This document shows, piece by piece, positions 10,494 through 23,964 of a stretch of DNA of 64,000 nucleotides. The position numbers were made by a program, and so were the translations under genes. A model generated the notes under the pieces. The model was not told where the DNA came from. It saw only the letters and a list, made by a program, of their open reading frames with translations, and ran no database searches. Positions within the stretch are counted from its first letter, which is position 1; the number at the start of each line of letters is the position of its first letter. Source of the stretch: Cladorhizidae sp. MBARI D1340-BT2 (lineage: Eukaryota; Porifera; Demospongiae; Poecilosclerida; Cladorhizidae); assembly GCA_028752905.1 (NCBI GenBank), contig JAQNBH010000002.1, forward strand, positions 28,999,932-29,063,931, in the 5' to 3' direction.

Positions 10494-13184
10494 ATATTTG
10501 CCCTAATTTGGTCTATATGTTTCTCATTTTTCCCCAAAAATCTTTTGTTTTTGCCATAAAGCTCATAACTTTTCTACACTTTACCCCAAAAAGATAATGT
10601 TTATATCACCGGATAGCCCTTCTAATTATCTGTCGTTTGTACGTGCCAAAATTTTGAGTACTCTAAGTATTAGCAAGTTATGTTGATTTGAAGTGGTAAT
10701 GTTTGGGATTTTTCCTGGTGTTTTCCAGTTGCCAAAGCGGTGGCCTGCCAGTGAAAAACCACTACATTTATTGATAATCTGTTCACATGTTTCAGATAAG
10801 GGCCTTCTCTATCAGTTGACAAAATCTGGGACTTTGGTCTTGTTAATTAGGGCAGTTATGAATTGTACTGCAAGATAGATCAACTTATTTAGGAATCTTG
10901 ATGTATCTTCCGAGAAAATATGTCTGCAGAGACATTCAACATATCATTAGGCAGGATAGATCAACTTATTTAGGGATCTTGATGTATCTTCCCAGAAAAT
11001 ATGTCTGCAGAGACATTCAACATATCATTAGGAACAAAGCGCATAAGGAAATAGGGAATAAAATGACCTGCATATACTACGTTCCCCCCACCCCCCTCCC
11101 CCCACACACACCCCTGGCGAACTACACATGAAATCAGTTCAAACTGTTGTTGCATCTATCTACTTGCTATTTCCAAAGTTTTGGAGACATAGGATGCTTC
11201 TTTCAAAGTTATGGTGGATCTACTTCATCATACATTTCTTTGACATGCAAAAATATTCAGATGTAAAGGAAAGTTCCATAAGAATTTTCATCATATTTTT
11301 CTTTCTTACATGTAGATATAGGCACAGAAAAACCCAAGAGTCACGGAAGTAAAAAAAACAGATCAAGGAATTGCTAAAACTTGTAAAAGAACATATTTTG
11401 TCAAGTTATTTCAGTGCTAACTCAAACATTTTGTTTTCCAAACTTGGAATGCTTATTCCCACAATTAATGGCAATATTTCTTGTTGCGAGAATAACTTTT
11501 AAAACGTTTGCTCAATTTTTTGGCTATGTATGTCATTTTAGAGCTCTTTTAGTACTCTGTGATATCCATGAATCAGATTTTTGTTTACTGCAAGGATTGC
11601 CAAGAGATGGTAGTTAGAAGAGGTGGCCTCTAGTTTTTATCAGTTTTTCAGACTCTGTAAGTGTGTAACTAATCAACATGACAACATATGGTAACTTTGC
11701 TCCATGGATATCACTGAGACACTCCTTAGCAAGCCACACACCAATTATGAGTAAATAACTTCAAATCGTTAGGCAGCTAGGTCTGCCACAAATATCTTGG
11801 AGTCACCTCGATGTTTCTGCATGTATCTTCTGAGAAAATTATGTATATAGAGATATTAACACTTTATAAAAACAAACACAGAATAATAAAGACTTTGTAT
11901 CATAAATACTTGTGTAGACGAAAGAGAGAAAAAGTTATGACAATTAGAAATAGGTACAACTATTTTGTGGTTTTGACGCATAGTCCCCCCTTAAGATAGG
12001 TCTCTCTCTGTGCTCGCTGTTGATACCAAACATCCATATATTCAGCACACTTTTCGATAATGGACTAGATAAACTCACAAGATAGGTATCTCTCAGTGTT
12101 CTCTATCTTGAGCTAAACATGTTAGCTTCATAGATTTTCCACACTTCACTGATCAACTTGATATATAGCTATTAAGATAGGTATCTCTCTGTGCTCGCTG
12201 TTGATACCAAACATCCATATATTCAGCACACTTTTCGATAATGGACTTGATAAAATCACAAGATAGGTATCTCTCTGCTCTCTCATGATGCGAAATATAT
12301 TAGCTTTATAGATACTCCAAACTTCACTGTATAGACTTGATATATAGCTAATAAGATAGGTCTCTGTCTGTGCTCTCTGTTGATACCAAACATCCATATA
12401 TTCTGCACACTTCACTGTAATGGACTTGCAAGATAGGTATCTCTCAGTGTTCTCTATCTTGAATCTTGAGCTAAATATGTTAGCTTCATAGATTCTCCAC
12501 ACTTAACTGAATAGACTTGATATATAGCTCTAAAGGTAGGCCTCTCTCTGTTCTCTCTCTTGATACCAAACATCCATATATTCTGCATACTTCACAGTAA
12601 TGGACTTGATAGAATCACAAGATAGGTATCTCTCTGCTCTCTCTTGATGCTAAATATGTTAGCTTCATAGATACTCAAAACTTCACTGTATATAATTGAT
12701 ATATAGCTATTAAGATAGGTCTCTCTCTGTGCTCTTTGTTGATACCAAACATCCATATATTCAGCACACTTCACTATAATGGACTTGATAAACTCACAAG
12801 ATAGGTCTCTCTCAGTGTTCTCTATCTTGAGCTAAACATGTTAGCTTCATAGATTCTCCACACTTCACTGAATAGACTTGATATATAGCTATTAAGATAG
12901 TACTCTGTCTATTCTCTCTCTTGATACCAAACATCCATATATTATGCACACTTCACATAATGGACCTGCAAGATAGGTATCTCTCTGCTCTCACATGATG
13001 CTAAATATGTTAGCTTCATAGATTCTCCTAACTTCACTGTATAGACTTGATATATAGCTATGAAGATAGGTCTCTGTCTGTGCTCTCTGTTGATATCAAA
13101 CATCCATAATATTCTGCACACTTCACTGTAATGGACTTGATATGATTCGAATGATAGGTTTCATTATGTGTTCTCTATCTTGAT
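10494..13184 (+). repeat. Composite repeat unit 5 (type C)
   Basis: It is marked by GGTAATGTTTGGG instead of GGTAAGGTTTGGG and by AAAGAGAGAAAAAG instead of AAAGAGAAAAAAAG. Both marks recur only in unit 14, 24,241 bp away. A private change near 11,499 gives ACTTTTAAAACG. Confidence 0.92.
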
Positions 13185-15882
13185 ATTTGCCCTAATTTGG
13201 TCTATATGTTTCTCATTTTTCCCCAAAAATCTTTTTTTTTTGCCGTAAAGCTCATAACTTTTCTACACTTTACCCCAAAAAGATAATGTTTATATCACCG
13301 GATAGCCCTTCTAATTATCTGTCGTTTGTACGTGCCAAAATTTTGAGTACTCTAAGTATTAGCAAGTTATGTTGATTTGAAGTGGTAAGGTTTGGGATTT
13401 TTCCTGGTGTTTTCCAGTTGCCAAAGCGGTGGCCTGCCAGTGAAAAACCACTACATTTATTGATAATCTGTTCACATGTTTCAGATAAGGGCCTTCTCTA
13501 TCAGTTGACAAAATCTGGGACTTTGGTCTTGTTAATTAGGGCAGTTATGAATTGTACTGCAAGATAGATAAACTTATTTAGGAATCTTGATGTATCTTCC
13601 GAGAAAATATGTCTGCAGAGACATTCAACATATCATTAGGCAGGATAGATCAACTTATTTAGGGATCTTGATGTATCTTCCCAGAAAATATGTCTGCAGA
13701 GACATTCAACATATCATTAGGAACAAAGCGCATAAGGAAATAGGGAATAAAATGACCTGCATATACTATGTTCCCCCCACCCCCCTCCCCCCACACACAC
13801 CCCTGGCGAACTACACATGAAATCAGTTCAAACTGTTGTTGCATCTATCTACTTGCTATTTCCAAAGTTTTGGAGACATAGGATGCTTCTTTCAAAGTTA
13901 TGGTGGATCTACTTCATCATACATTTCTTTGACATGCAAAAATATTCAGATGTAAAGGAAAGTTCCATAAGAATTTTCATCATATTTTTCTTTCTTACAT
14001 GTAGATATAGGCACAGAAAAACCCAAGAGTCACGGAAGTAAAAAAAACAGATCAAGGAATTGCTAAAACTTGTAAAAGAACATATTTTGTCAAGTTATTT
14101 CAGTGCTAACTCAAACATTTTGTTTTCCAAACTTGGAATGCTTATTCCCACAATTAATGGCAATATTTCTTGTTGCGAGAATAACTTTAAAAACGTTTGC
14201 TCAATTTTTTGGCTATGTATGTCATTTTAGAGCTCTTTTAGTACTCTGTATCCATGAATCAGATTTTTGTTTACTGCAAGGATTGCCAAGAGATGGTAGT
14301 TAGAAGAGGTGGCCTCTAATTTTTATCAGTTTTTCAGACTCTGTAAGTGTGTAACTAATCAACATGACAACATATGGTAACTTTGCTCCATGGATATCAC
14401 TGAGACACTCCTTAGCAAGCCACACACCAATTATGAGTAAATAACTTCAAATCGTTAGGCAGCTAGGTCTGCCACAAATATCTTGGAGTCACCTCGATGT
14501 TTCTGCATGTATCTTCTGAGAAAATTATGTATAATTATAGAGATATTAACACTTTATAAAAACAAACACAGAATAATAAAGACTTTGTATCATAAATACT
14601 TGTGTAGACGAAAGAGAAAAAAAGTTATGACAATTAGAAATAGGTACAACTATTTTGTGGTTTTGACGCATAGTCTCCCCTTAAGATAGGTCTCTCTCTG
14701 TGCTCGCTGTTGATACCAAACATCCATAATTATATTCAGCACACTTTTCGATAATGGACTAGATAAACTCACAAGATAGGTATCTCTCAGTGTTCTCTAT
14801 CTTGAGCTAAACATGTTAGCTTCATAGATTTTTCACACTTCACTGATCAACTTGATATATAGCTATTAAGATAGGTATCTCTCTGTGCTCGCTGTTGATA
14901 CCAAACATCCATATATTCAGCACACTTTTCGATAATGGACTTGATAAAATCACAAGATAGGTATCTCTCTGCTCTCTCATGATGCGAAATATATTAGCTT
15001 TATAGATACTCCAAACTTCACTGTATAGACTTGATATATAGCTAATAAGATAGGTCTCTGTCTGTGCTCTCTGTTGATACCAAACATCCATATATTCTGC
15101 ACACTTCACTGTAATGGACTTGCAAGATAGGTATCTCTCAGTGTTCTCTATCTTGAATCTTGAGCTAAATATGTTAGCTTCATAGATTCTCCACACTTAA
15201 CTGAATAGACTTGATATATAGCTCTAAAGGTTGGCCTCTCTCTGTTCTCTCTCTTGATACCAAACATCCATATATTCTGCATACTTCACAGTAATGGACT
15301 TGATAGAATCACAAGATAGGTATCTCTCTGCTCTCTCTTGATGCTAAATATGTTAGCTTCATAGATTCTCAAAACTTCACTGTATATAATTGATATATAG
15401 CTATTAAGATAGGTCTCTCTCTGTGCTCTTTGTTGATACCAAACATCCATATATTCAGCACACTTCACTATAATGGACTTGATAAACTCACAAGATAGGT
15501 CTCTCTCAGTGTTCTCTATCTTGAGCTAAACATGTTAGCTTCATAGATTCTCCACACTTCACTGAATAGACTTGATATATAGCTATTAAGATAGTACTCT
15601 GTCTATTCTCTCTCTTGATACCAAACATCCATATAATTATTATGCACACTTCACATAATGGACCTGCAAGATAGGTATCTCTCTGCTCTCACATGATGCT
15701 AAATATGTTAGCTTCATAGATTCTCCTAACTTCACTGTATAGACTTGATATATAGCTATGAAGATAGGTCTCTGTCTGTGCTCTCTGTTGATATCAAACA
15801 TCCATAATATTCTGCACACTTCACTGTAATGGACTTGATATGATTCGAATGATAGGTTTCATTATGTGTTCTCTATCTTGAT
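13185..15882 (+). repeat. Composite repeat unit 6 (type A)
   Basis: This is the first type A unit (about 2,698 bp). Diagnostic marks are ATACTATGTTCCC before the C tract, loss of GAT in CTCTGTATCCATG, and three 4-bp insertions, each turning a TA into TAATTA (near 14,531, 14,727 and 15,635). It is the first half of AB dimer 1. Confidence 0.93.
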
Positions 15883-18576
15883 ATTTGCCCTAATTTGGTC
15901 TATATGTTTCTCATTTTTCCCCAAAAATCTTTTTTTTTTGCCGTAAAGCTCATAACTTTTCTACACTTTACCCCAAAAAGATAATGTTTATATCACCGAA
16001 TAGCCCTTCTAATTATCTGTCGTTTGTACGTGCCAAAATTTTGAGTACTCTAAGTATTAGCAAGTTATGTTGATTTGAAGTGGTAAGGTTTGGGATTTTT
16101 CCTGGTGTTTTCCAGTTGCCAAAGCGGTGGCCTGCCAGTGAAAAACCACTACATTTATTGATAATCTGTTCACATGTTTCAGATAAGGGCCTTCTCTATC
16201 AGTTGACAAAATCTGGGACTTTGGTCTTGTTAATTAGGGCAGTTATGAATTGTACTGCAAGATAGATCAACTTATTTAGGAATCTTGATGTATCTTCCGA
16301 GAAAATATGTCTGCAGAGACATTCAACATATCATTAGGCAGGATAGATCAACTTATTTAGGGATCTTGATGTATCTTCCCAGAAAATATGTCTGCAGAGA
16401 CATTCAACATATCATTAGGAACCAAGCGCATAAGGAAATAGGGAATAAAATGACCTGCATATACTACGTTCCCCCCACCCCCCTCCCCCCACACACACCC
16501 CTGGCGAACTACACATGAAACCAGTTCAAACTGTTGTTGCATCTATCTACTTGCTATTTCCAAAGTTTTGGAGACATAGGATGCTTCTTTCAAAGTTATG
16601 GTGGATCTACTTCATCATACATTTCTTTGACATGCAAAAATATTCAGATGTAAAGGAAAGTTCCATAAGAATTTTCATCATATTTTTCTTTCTTACATGT
16701 ATATAGATATAGGCACAGAAAAACCCAAGAGTCACGGAAGTAAAAAAAAACAGATCAAGGAATTGCTAAAACTTGTAAAAGAACATATTTTGTCAAGTTA
16801 TTTCAGTGCTAACTCAAACATTTTGTTTTCCAAACTTGGAATGCTTATTCCCACAATTAATGGCAATATTTCTTGTTGCGAGAATAACTTTAAAAACGTT
16901 TGCTCAATTTTTTGGCTATGTATGTCATTTTAGAGCTCTTTTAGTACTCTGTGATATCCATGAATCAGATTTTTGATTACTGCAAGGATTGCCAAGAGAT
17001 GGTAGTTAGAAGAGGTGGCCTCTAGTTTTTATCAGTTTTTCAGACTCTGTAAGTGTGTAACTAATCAACATGACAACATATGGTAACTTTGCTCCATGGA
17101 TATCACTGAGACACTCCTTAGCAAGCCACACACCAATTATGAGTAAATAACTTCAAATCGTTAGGCAGCTAGGTCTGCCACAAATATCTTGGAGTCACCT
17201 CGATGTTTCTGCATGTATCTTCTGAGAAAATTATGTATATAGAGATATTAACACTTTATAAAAACAAACACAGAATAATAAAGACTTTGTATCATAAATA
17301 CTTGTGTAGACGAAAGAGAAAAAAAGTTATGACAATTAGAAATAGGTACAACTATTTTGTGGTTTTGACGCATAGTCCCCCCTTAAGATAGGTCTCTCTC
17401 TGTGCTCGCTGTTGATACCAAACATCCATATATTCAGCACACTTTTCGATAATGGACTAGATAAACTCACAAGATAGGTATCTCTCAGTGTTCTCTATCT
17501 TGAGCTAAACATGTTAGCTTCATAGATTTTCCACACTTCACTGATCAACTTGATATATAGCTATTAAGATAGGTATCTCTCTGTGCTCGCTGTTGATACC
17601 AAACATCCATATATTCAGCACACTTTTCGATAATGGACTTGATAAAATCACAAGATAGGTATCTCTCTGCTCTCTCATGATGCTAAATATATTAGCTTTA
17701 TAGATACTCCAAACTTCACTGTATAGACTTGATATATAGCTAATAAGATAGGTCTCTGTCTGTGCTCTCTGTTGATACCAAACATCCATATATTCTGCAC
17801 ACTTCACTGTAATGGACTTGCAAGATAGGTATCTCTCAGTGTTCTCTATCTTGAATCTTGAGCTAAATATGTTAGCTTCATAGATTCTCCACACTTAACT
17901 GAATAGACTTGATATATAGCTCTAAAGGTAGGCCTCTCTCTGTTCTCTCTCTTGATACCAAACATCCATATATTCTGCATACTTCACAGTAATGGACTTG
18001 ATAGAATCACAAGATAGGTATCTCTCTGCTCTCTCTTGATGCTAAATATGTTAGCTTCATAGATACTCAAAACTTCACTGTATATAATTGATATATAGCT
18101 ATTAAGATAGGTCTCTCTCTGTGCTCTTTGTTGATACCAAACATCCATATATTCAGCACACTTCACTATAATGGACTTGATAAACTCACAAGATAGGTCT
18201 CTCTCAGTGTTCTCTATCTTGAGCTAAACATGTTAGCTTCATAGATTCTCCACACTTCACTGAATAGACTTGATATATAGCTATTAAGATAGTACTCTGT
18301 CTATTCTCTCTCTTGATACCAAACATCCATATATTATGCACACTTCACATAATGGACCTGCAAGATAGGTATCTCTCTGCTCTCACATGATGCTAAATAT
18401 GTTAGCTTCATAGATTCTCCTAACTTCACTGTATAGACTTGATATATAGCTATGAAGATAGGTCTCTGTCTGTGCTCTCTGTTGATATCAAACATCCATA
18501 ATATTCTGCACACTTCACTGTAATGGACTTGATATGATTCGAATGATAGGTTTCATTATGTGTTCTCTATCTTGAT
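15883..18576 (+). repeat. Composite repeat unit 7 (type B)
   Basis: This type B unit has CATGAAACCAG and TTTTTGATTACTGC instead of TTTTTGTTTACTGC. A private 4-bp insertion near 16,699 turns ACATGTAGAT into ACATGTATATAGAT and creates a 78-codon open frame absent from all other copies. It is the second half of AB dimer 1. Confidence 0.93.
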
Positions 18577-21274
18577 ATTTGCCCTAATTTGGTCTATATG
18601 TTTCTCATTTTTCCCCAAAAATCTTTTTTTTTTGCCGTAAAGCTCATAACTTTTCTACACTTTACCCCAAAAAGATAATGTTTATATCACCGGATAGCCC
18701 TTCTAATTATCTGTCGTTTGTACGTGCCAAAATTTTGAGTACTCTAAGTATTAGCAAGTTATGTTGATTTGAAGTGGTAAGGTTTGGGATTTTTCCTGGT
18801 GTTTTCCAGTTGCCAAAGCGGTGGCCTGCCAGTGAAAAACCACTACATTTATTGATAATCTGTTCACATGTTTCAGATAAGGGCCTTCTCTATCAGTTGA
18901 CAAAATCTGGGACTTTGGTCTTGTTAATTAGGGCAGTTATGAATTGTACTGCAAGATAGATAAACTTATTTAGGAATCTTGATGTATCTTCCGAGAAAAT
19001 ATGTCTGCAGAGACATTCAACATATCATTAGGCAGGATAGATCAACTTATTTAGGGATCTTGATGTATCTTCCCAGAAAATATGTCTGCAGAGACATTCA
19101 ACATATCATTAGGAACAAAGCGCATAAGGAAATAGGGAATAAAATGACCTGCATATACTATGTTCCCCCCACCCCCCTCCCCCCACACACACCCCTGGCG
19201 AACTACACATGAAATCAGTTCAAACTGTTGTTGCATCTATCTACTTGCTATTTCCAAAGTTTTGGAGACATAGGATGCTTCTTTCAAAGTTATGGTGGAT
19301 CTACTTCATCATACATTTCTTTGACATGCAAAAATATTCAGATGTAAAGGAAAGTTCCATAAGAATTTTCATCATATTTTTCTTTCTTACATGTAGATAT
19401 AGGCACAGAAAAACCCAAGAGTCACGGAAGTAAAAAAAACAGATCAAGGAATTGCTAAAACTTGTAAAAGAACATATTTTGTCAAGTTATTTCAGTGCTA
19501 ACTCAAACATTTTGTTTTCCAAACTTGGAATGCTTATTCCCACAATTAATGGCAATATTTCTTGTTGCGAGAATAACTTTAAAAACGTTTGCTCAATTTT
19601 TTGGCTATGTATGTCATTTTAGAGCTCTTTTAGTACTCTGTATCCATGAATCAGATTTTTGTTTACTGCAAGGATTGCCAAGAGATGGTAGTTAGAAGAG
19701 GTGGCCTCTAATTTTTATCAGTTTTTCAGACTCTGTAAGTGTGTAACTAATCAACATGACAACATATGGTAACTTTGCTCCATGGATATCACTGAGACAC
19801 TCCTTAGCAAGCCACACACCAATTATGAGTAAATAACTTCAAATCGTTAGGCAGCTAGGTCTGCCACAAATATCTTGGAGTCACCTCGATGTTTCTGCAT
19901 GTATCTTCTGAGAAAATTATGTATAATTATAGAGATATTAACACTTTATAAAAACAAACACAGAATAATAAAGACTTTGTATCATAAATACTTGTGTAGA
20001 CGAAAGAGAAAAAAAGTTATGACAATTAGAAATAGGTACAACTATTTTGTGGTTTTGACGCATAGTCTCCCCTTAAGATAGGTCTCTCTCTGTGCTCGCT
20101 GTTGATACCAAACATCCATAATTATATTCAGCACACTTTTCGATAATGGACTAGATAAACTCACAAGATAGGTATCTCTCAGTGTTCTCTATCTTGAGCT
20201 AAACATGTTAGCTTCATAGATTTTCCACACTTCACTGATCAACTTGATATATAGCTATTAAGATAGGTATCTCTCTGTGCTCGCTGTTGATACCAAACAT
20301 CCATATATTCAGCACACTTTTCGATAATGGACTTGATAAAATCACAAGATAGGTATCTCTCTGCTCTCTCATGATGCGAAATATATTAGCTTTATAGATA
20401 CTCCAAACTTCACTGTATAGACTTGATATATAGCTAATAAGATAGGTCTCTGTCTGTGCTCTCTGTTGATACCAAACATCCATATATTCTGCACACTTCA
20501 CTGTAATGGACTTGCAAGATAGGTATCTCTCAGTGTTCTCTATCTTGAATCTTGAGCTAAATATGTTAGCTTCATAGATTCTCCACACTTAACTGAATAG
20601 ACTTGATATATAGCTCTAAAGGTTGGCCTCTCTCTGTTCTCTCTCTTGATACCAAACATCCATATATTCTGCATACTTCACAGTAATGGACTTGATAGAA
20701 TCACAAGATAGGTATCTCTCTGCTCTCTCTTGATGCTAAATATGTTAGCTTCATAGATTCTCAAAACTTCACTGTATATAATTGATATATAGCTATTAAG
20801 ATAGGTCTCTCTCTGTGCTCTTTGTTGATACCAAACATCCATATATTCAGCACACTTCACTATAATGGACTTGATAAACTCACAAGATAGGTCTCTCTCA
20901 GTGTTCTCTATCTTGAGCTAAACATGTTAGCTTCATAGATTCTCCACACTTCACTGAATAGACTTGATATATAGCTATTAAGATAGTACTCTGTCTATTC
21001 TCTCTCTTGATACCAAACATCCATATAATTATTATGCACACTTCACATAATGGACCTGCAAGATAGGTATCTCTCTGCTCTCACATGATGCTAAATATGT
21101 TAGCTTCATAGATTCTCCTAACTTCACTGTATAGACTTGATATATAGCTATGAAGATAGGTCTCTGTCTGTGCTCTCTGTTGATATCAAACATCCATAAT
21201 ATTCTGCACACTTCACTGTAATGGACTTGATATGATTCGAATGATAGGTTTCATTATGTGTTCTCTATCTTGAT
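18577..21274 (+). repeat. Composite repeat unit 8 (type A)
   Basis: It appears by eye nearly identical to unit 6 at an offset of 5,392 bp, with all three TAATTA insertions. One visible difference is GATTTTCCACAC here versus GATTTTTCACAC near 14,828. It is the first half of AB dimer 2. Confidence 0.93.
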
Positions 21275-23964
21275 ATTTGCCCTAATTTGGTCTATATGTT
21301 TCTCATTTTTCCCCAAAAATCTTTTTTTTTTGCCGTAAAGCTCATAACTTTTCTACACTTTACCCCAAAAAGATAATGTTTATATCACCGAATAGCCCTT
21401 CTAATTATCTGTCGTTTGTACGTGCCAAAATTTTGAGTACTCTAAGTATTAGCAAGTTATGTTGATTTGAAGTGGTAAGGTTTGGGATTTTTCCTGGTGT
21501 TTTCCAGTTGCCAAAGCGGTGGCCTGCCAGTGAAAAACCACTACATTTATTGATAATCTGTTCACATGTTTCAGATAAGGGCCTTCTCTATCAGTTGACA
21601 AAATCTGGGACTTTGGTCTTGTTAATTAGGGCAGTTATGAATTGTACTGCAAGATAGATCAACTTATTTAGGAATCTTGATGTATCTTCCGAGAAAATAT
21701 GTCTGCAGAGACATTCAACATATCATTAGGCAGGATAGATCAACTTATTTAGGGATCTTGATGTATCTTCCCAGAAAATATGTCTGCAGAGACATTCAAC
21801 ATATCATTAGGAACAAAGCGCATAAGGAAATAGGGAATAAAATGACCTGCATATACTACGTTCCCCCCACCCCCCTCCCCCCACACACACCCCTGGCGAA
21901 CTACACATGAAACCAGTTCAAACTGTTGTTGCATCTATCTACTTGCTATTTCCAAAGTTTTGGAGACATAGGATGCTTCTTTCAAAGTTATGGTGGATCT
22001 ACTTCATCATACATTTCTTTGACATGCAAAAATATTCAGATGTAAAGGAAAGTTCCATAAGAATTTTCATCATATTTTTCTTTCTTACATGTAGATATAG
22101 GCACAGAAAAACCCAAGAGTCACGGAAGTAAAAAAAAACAGATCAAGGAATTGCTAAAACTTGTAAAAGAACATATTTTGTCAAGTTATTTCAGTGCTAA
22201 CTCAAACATTTCGTTTTCCAAACTTGGAATGCTTATTCCCACAATTAATGGCAATATTTCTTGTTGCGAGAATAACTTTAAAAACGTTTGCTCAATTTTT
22301 TGGCTATGTATGTCATTTTAGAGCTCTTTTAGTACTCTGTGATATCCATGAATCAGATTTTTGATTACTGCAAGGATTGCCAAGAGATGGTAGTTAGAAG
22401 AGGTGGCCTCTAGTTTTTATCAGTTTTTCAGACTCTGTAAGTGTGTAACTAATCAACATGACAACATATGGTAACTTTGCTCCATGGATATCACTGAGAC
22501 ACTCCTTAGCAAGCCACACACCAATTATGAGTAAATAACTTCAAATCGTTAGGCAGCTAGGTCTGCCACAAATATCTTGGAGTCACCTCGATGTTTCTGC
22601 ATGTATCTTCTGAGAAAATTATGTATATAGAGATATTAACACTTTATAAAAACAAACACAGAATAATAAAGACTTTGTATCATAAATACTTGTGTAGACG
22701 AAAGAGAAAAAAAGTTATGACAATTAGAAATAGGTACAACTATTTTGTGGTTTTGACGCATAGTCCCCCCTTAAGATAGGTCTCTCTCTGTGCTCGCTGT
22801 TGATACCAAACATCCATATATTCAGCACACTTTTCGATAATGGACTAGATAAACTCACAAGATAGGTATCTCTCAGTGTTCTCTATCTTGAGCTAAACAT
22901 GTTAGCTTCATAGATTTTCCACACTTCACTGATCAACTTGATATATAGCTATTAAGATAGGTATCTCTCTGTGCTCGCTGTTGATACCAAACATCCATAT
23001 ATTCAGCACACTTTTCGATAATGGACTTGATAAAATCACAAGATAGGTATCTCTCTGCTCTCTCATGATGCTAAATATATTAGCTTTATAGATACTCCAA
23101 ACTTCACTGTATAGACTTGATATATAGCTAATAAGATAGGTCTCTGTCTGTGCTCTCTGTTGATACCAAACATCCATATATTCTGCACACTTCACTGTAA
23201 TGGACTTGCAAGATAGGTATCTCTCAGTGTTCTCTATCTTGAATCTTGAGCTAAATATGTTAGCTTCATAGATTCTCCACACTTAACTGAATAGACTTGA
23301 TATATAGCTCTAAAGGTAGGCCTCTCTCTGTTCTCTCTCTTGATACCAAACATCCATATATTCTGCATACTTCACAGTAATGGACTTGATAGAATCACAA
23401 GATAGGTATCTCTCTGCTCTCTCTTGATGCTAAATATGTTAGCTTCATAGATTCTCAAAACTTCACTGTATATAATTGATATATAGCTATTAAGATAGGT
23501 CTCTCTCTGTGCTCTTTGTTGATACCAAACATCCATATATTCAGCACACTTCACTATAATGGACTTGATAAACTCACAAGATAGGTCTCTCTCAGTGTTC
23601 TCTATCTTGAGCTAAACATGTTAGCTTCATAGATTCTCCACACTTCACTGAATAGACTTGATATATAGCTATTAAGATAGTACTCTGTCTATTCTCTCTC
23701 TTGATACCAAACATCCATATATTATGCACACTTCACATAATGGACCTGCAAGATAGGTATCTCTCTGCTCTCACATGATGCTAAATATGTTAGCTTCATA
23801 GATTCTCCTAACTTCACTGTATAGACTTGATATATAGCTATGAAGATAGGTCTCTGTCTGTGCTCTCTGTTGATATCAAACATCCATAATATTCTGCACA
23901 CTTCACTGTAATGGACTTGATATGATTCGAATGATAGGTTTCATTATGTGTTCTCTATCTTGAT
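21275..23964 (+). repeat. Composite repeat unit 9 (type B)
   Basis: Type B with the GATTACTGC mark. It lacks the private insertion of unit 7 and has AACAAAGCGC. It completes AB dimer 2. Confidence 0.93.

Noticed and set aside
16697..16933. A 78-codon frame unique to unit 7
   Set aside because: It exists only because of a private 4-bp insertion that supplies an ATG; the equivalent sequence in the other 19 units has no such frame.
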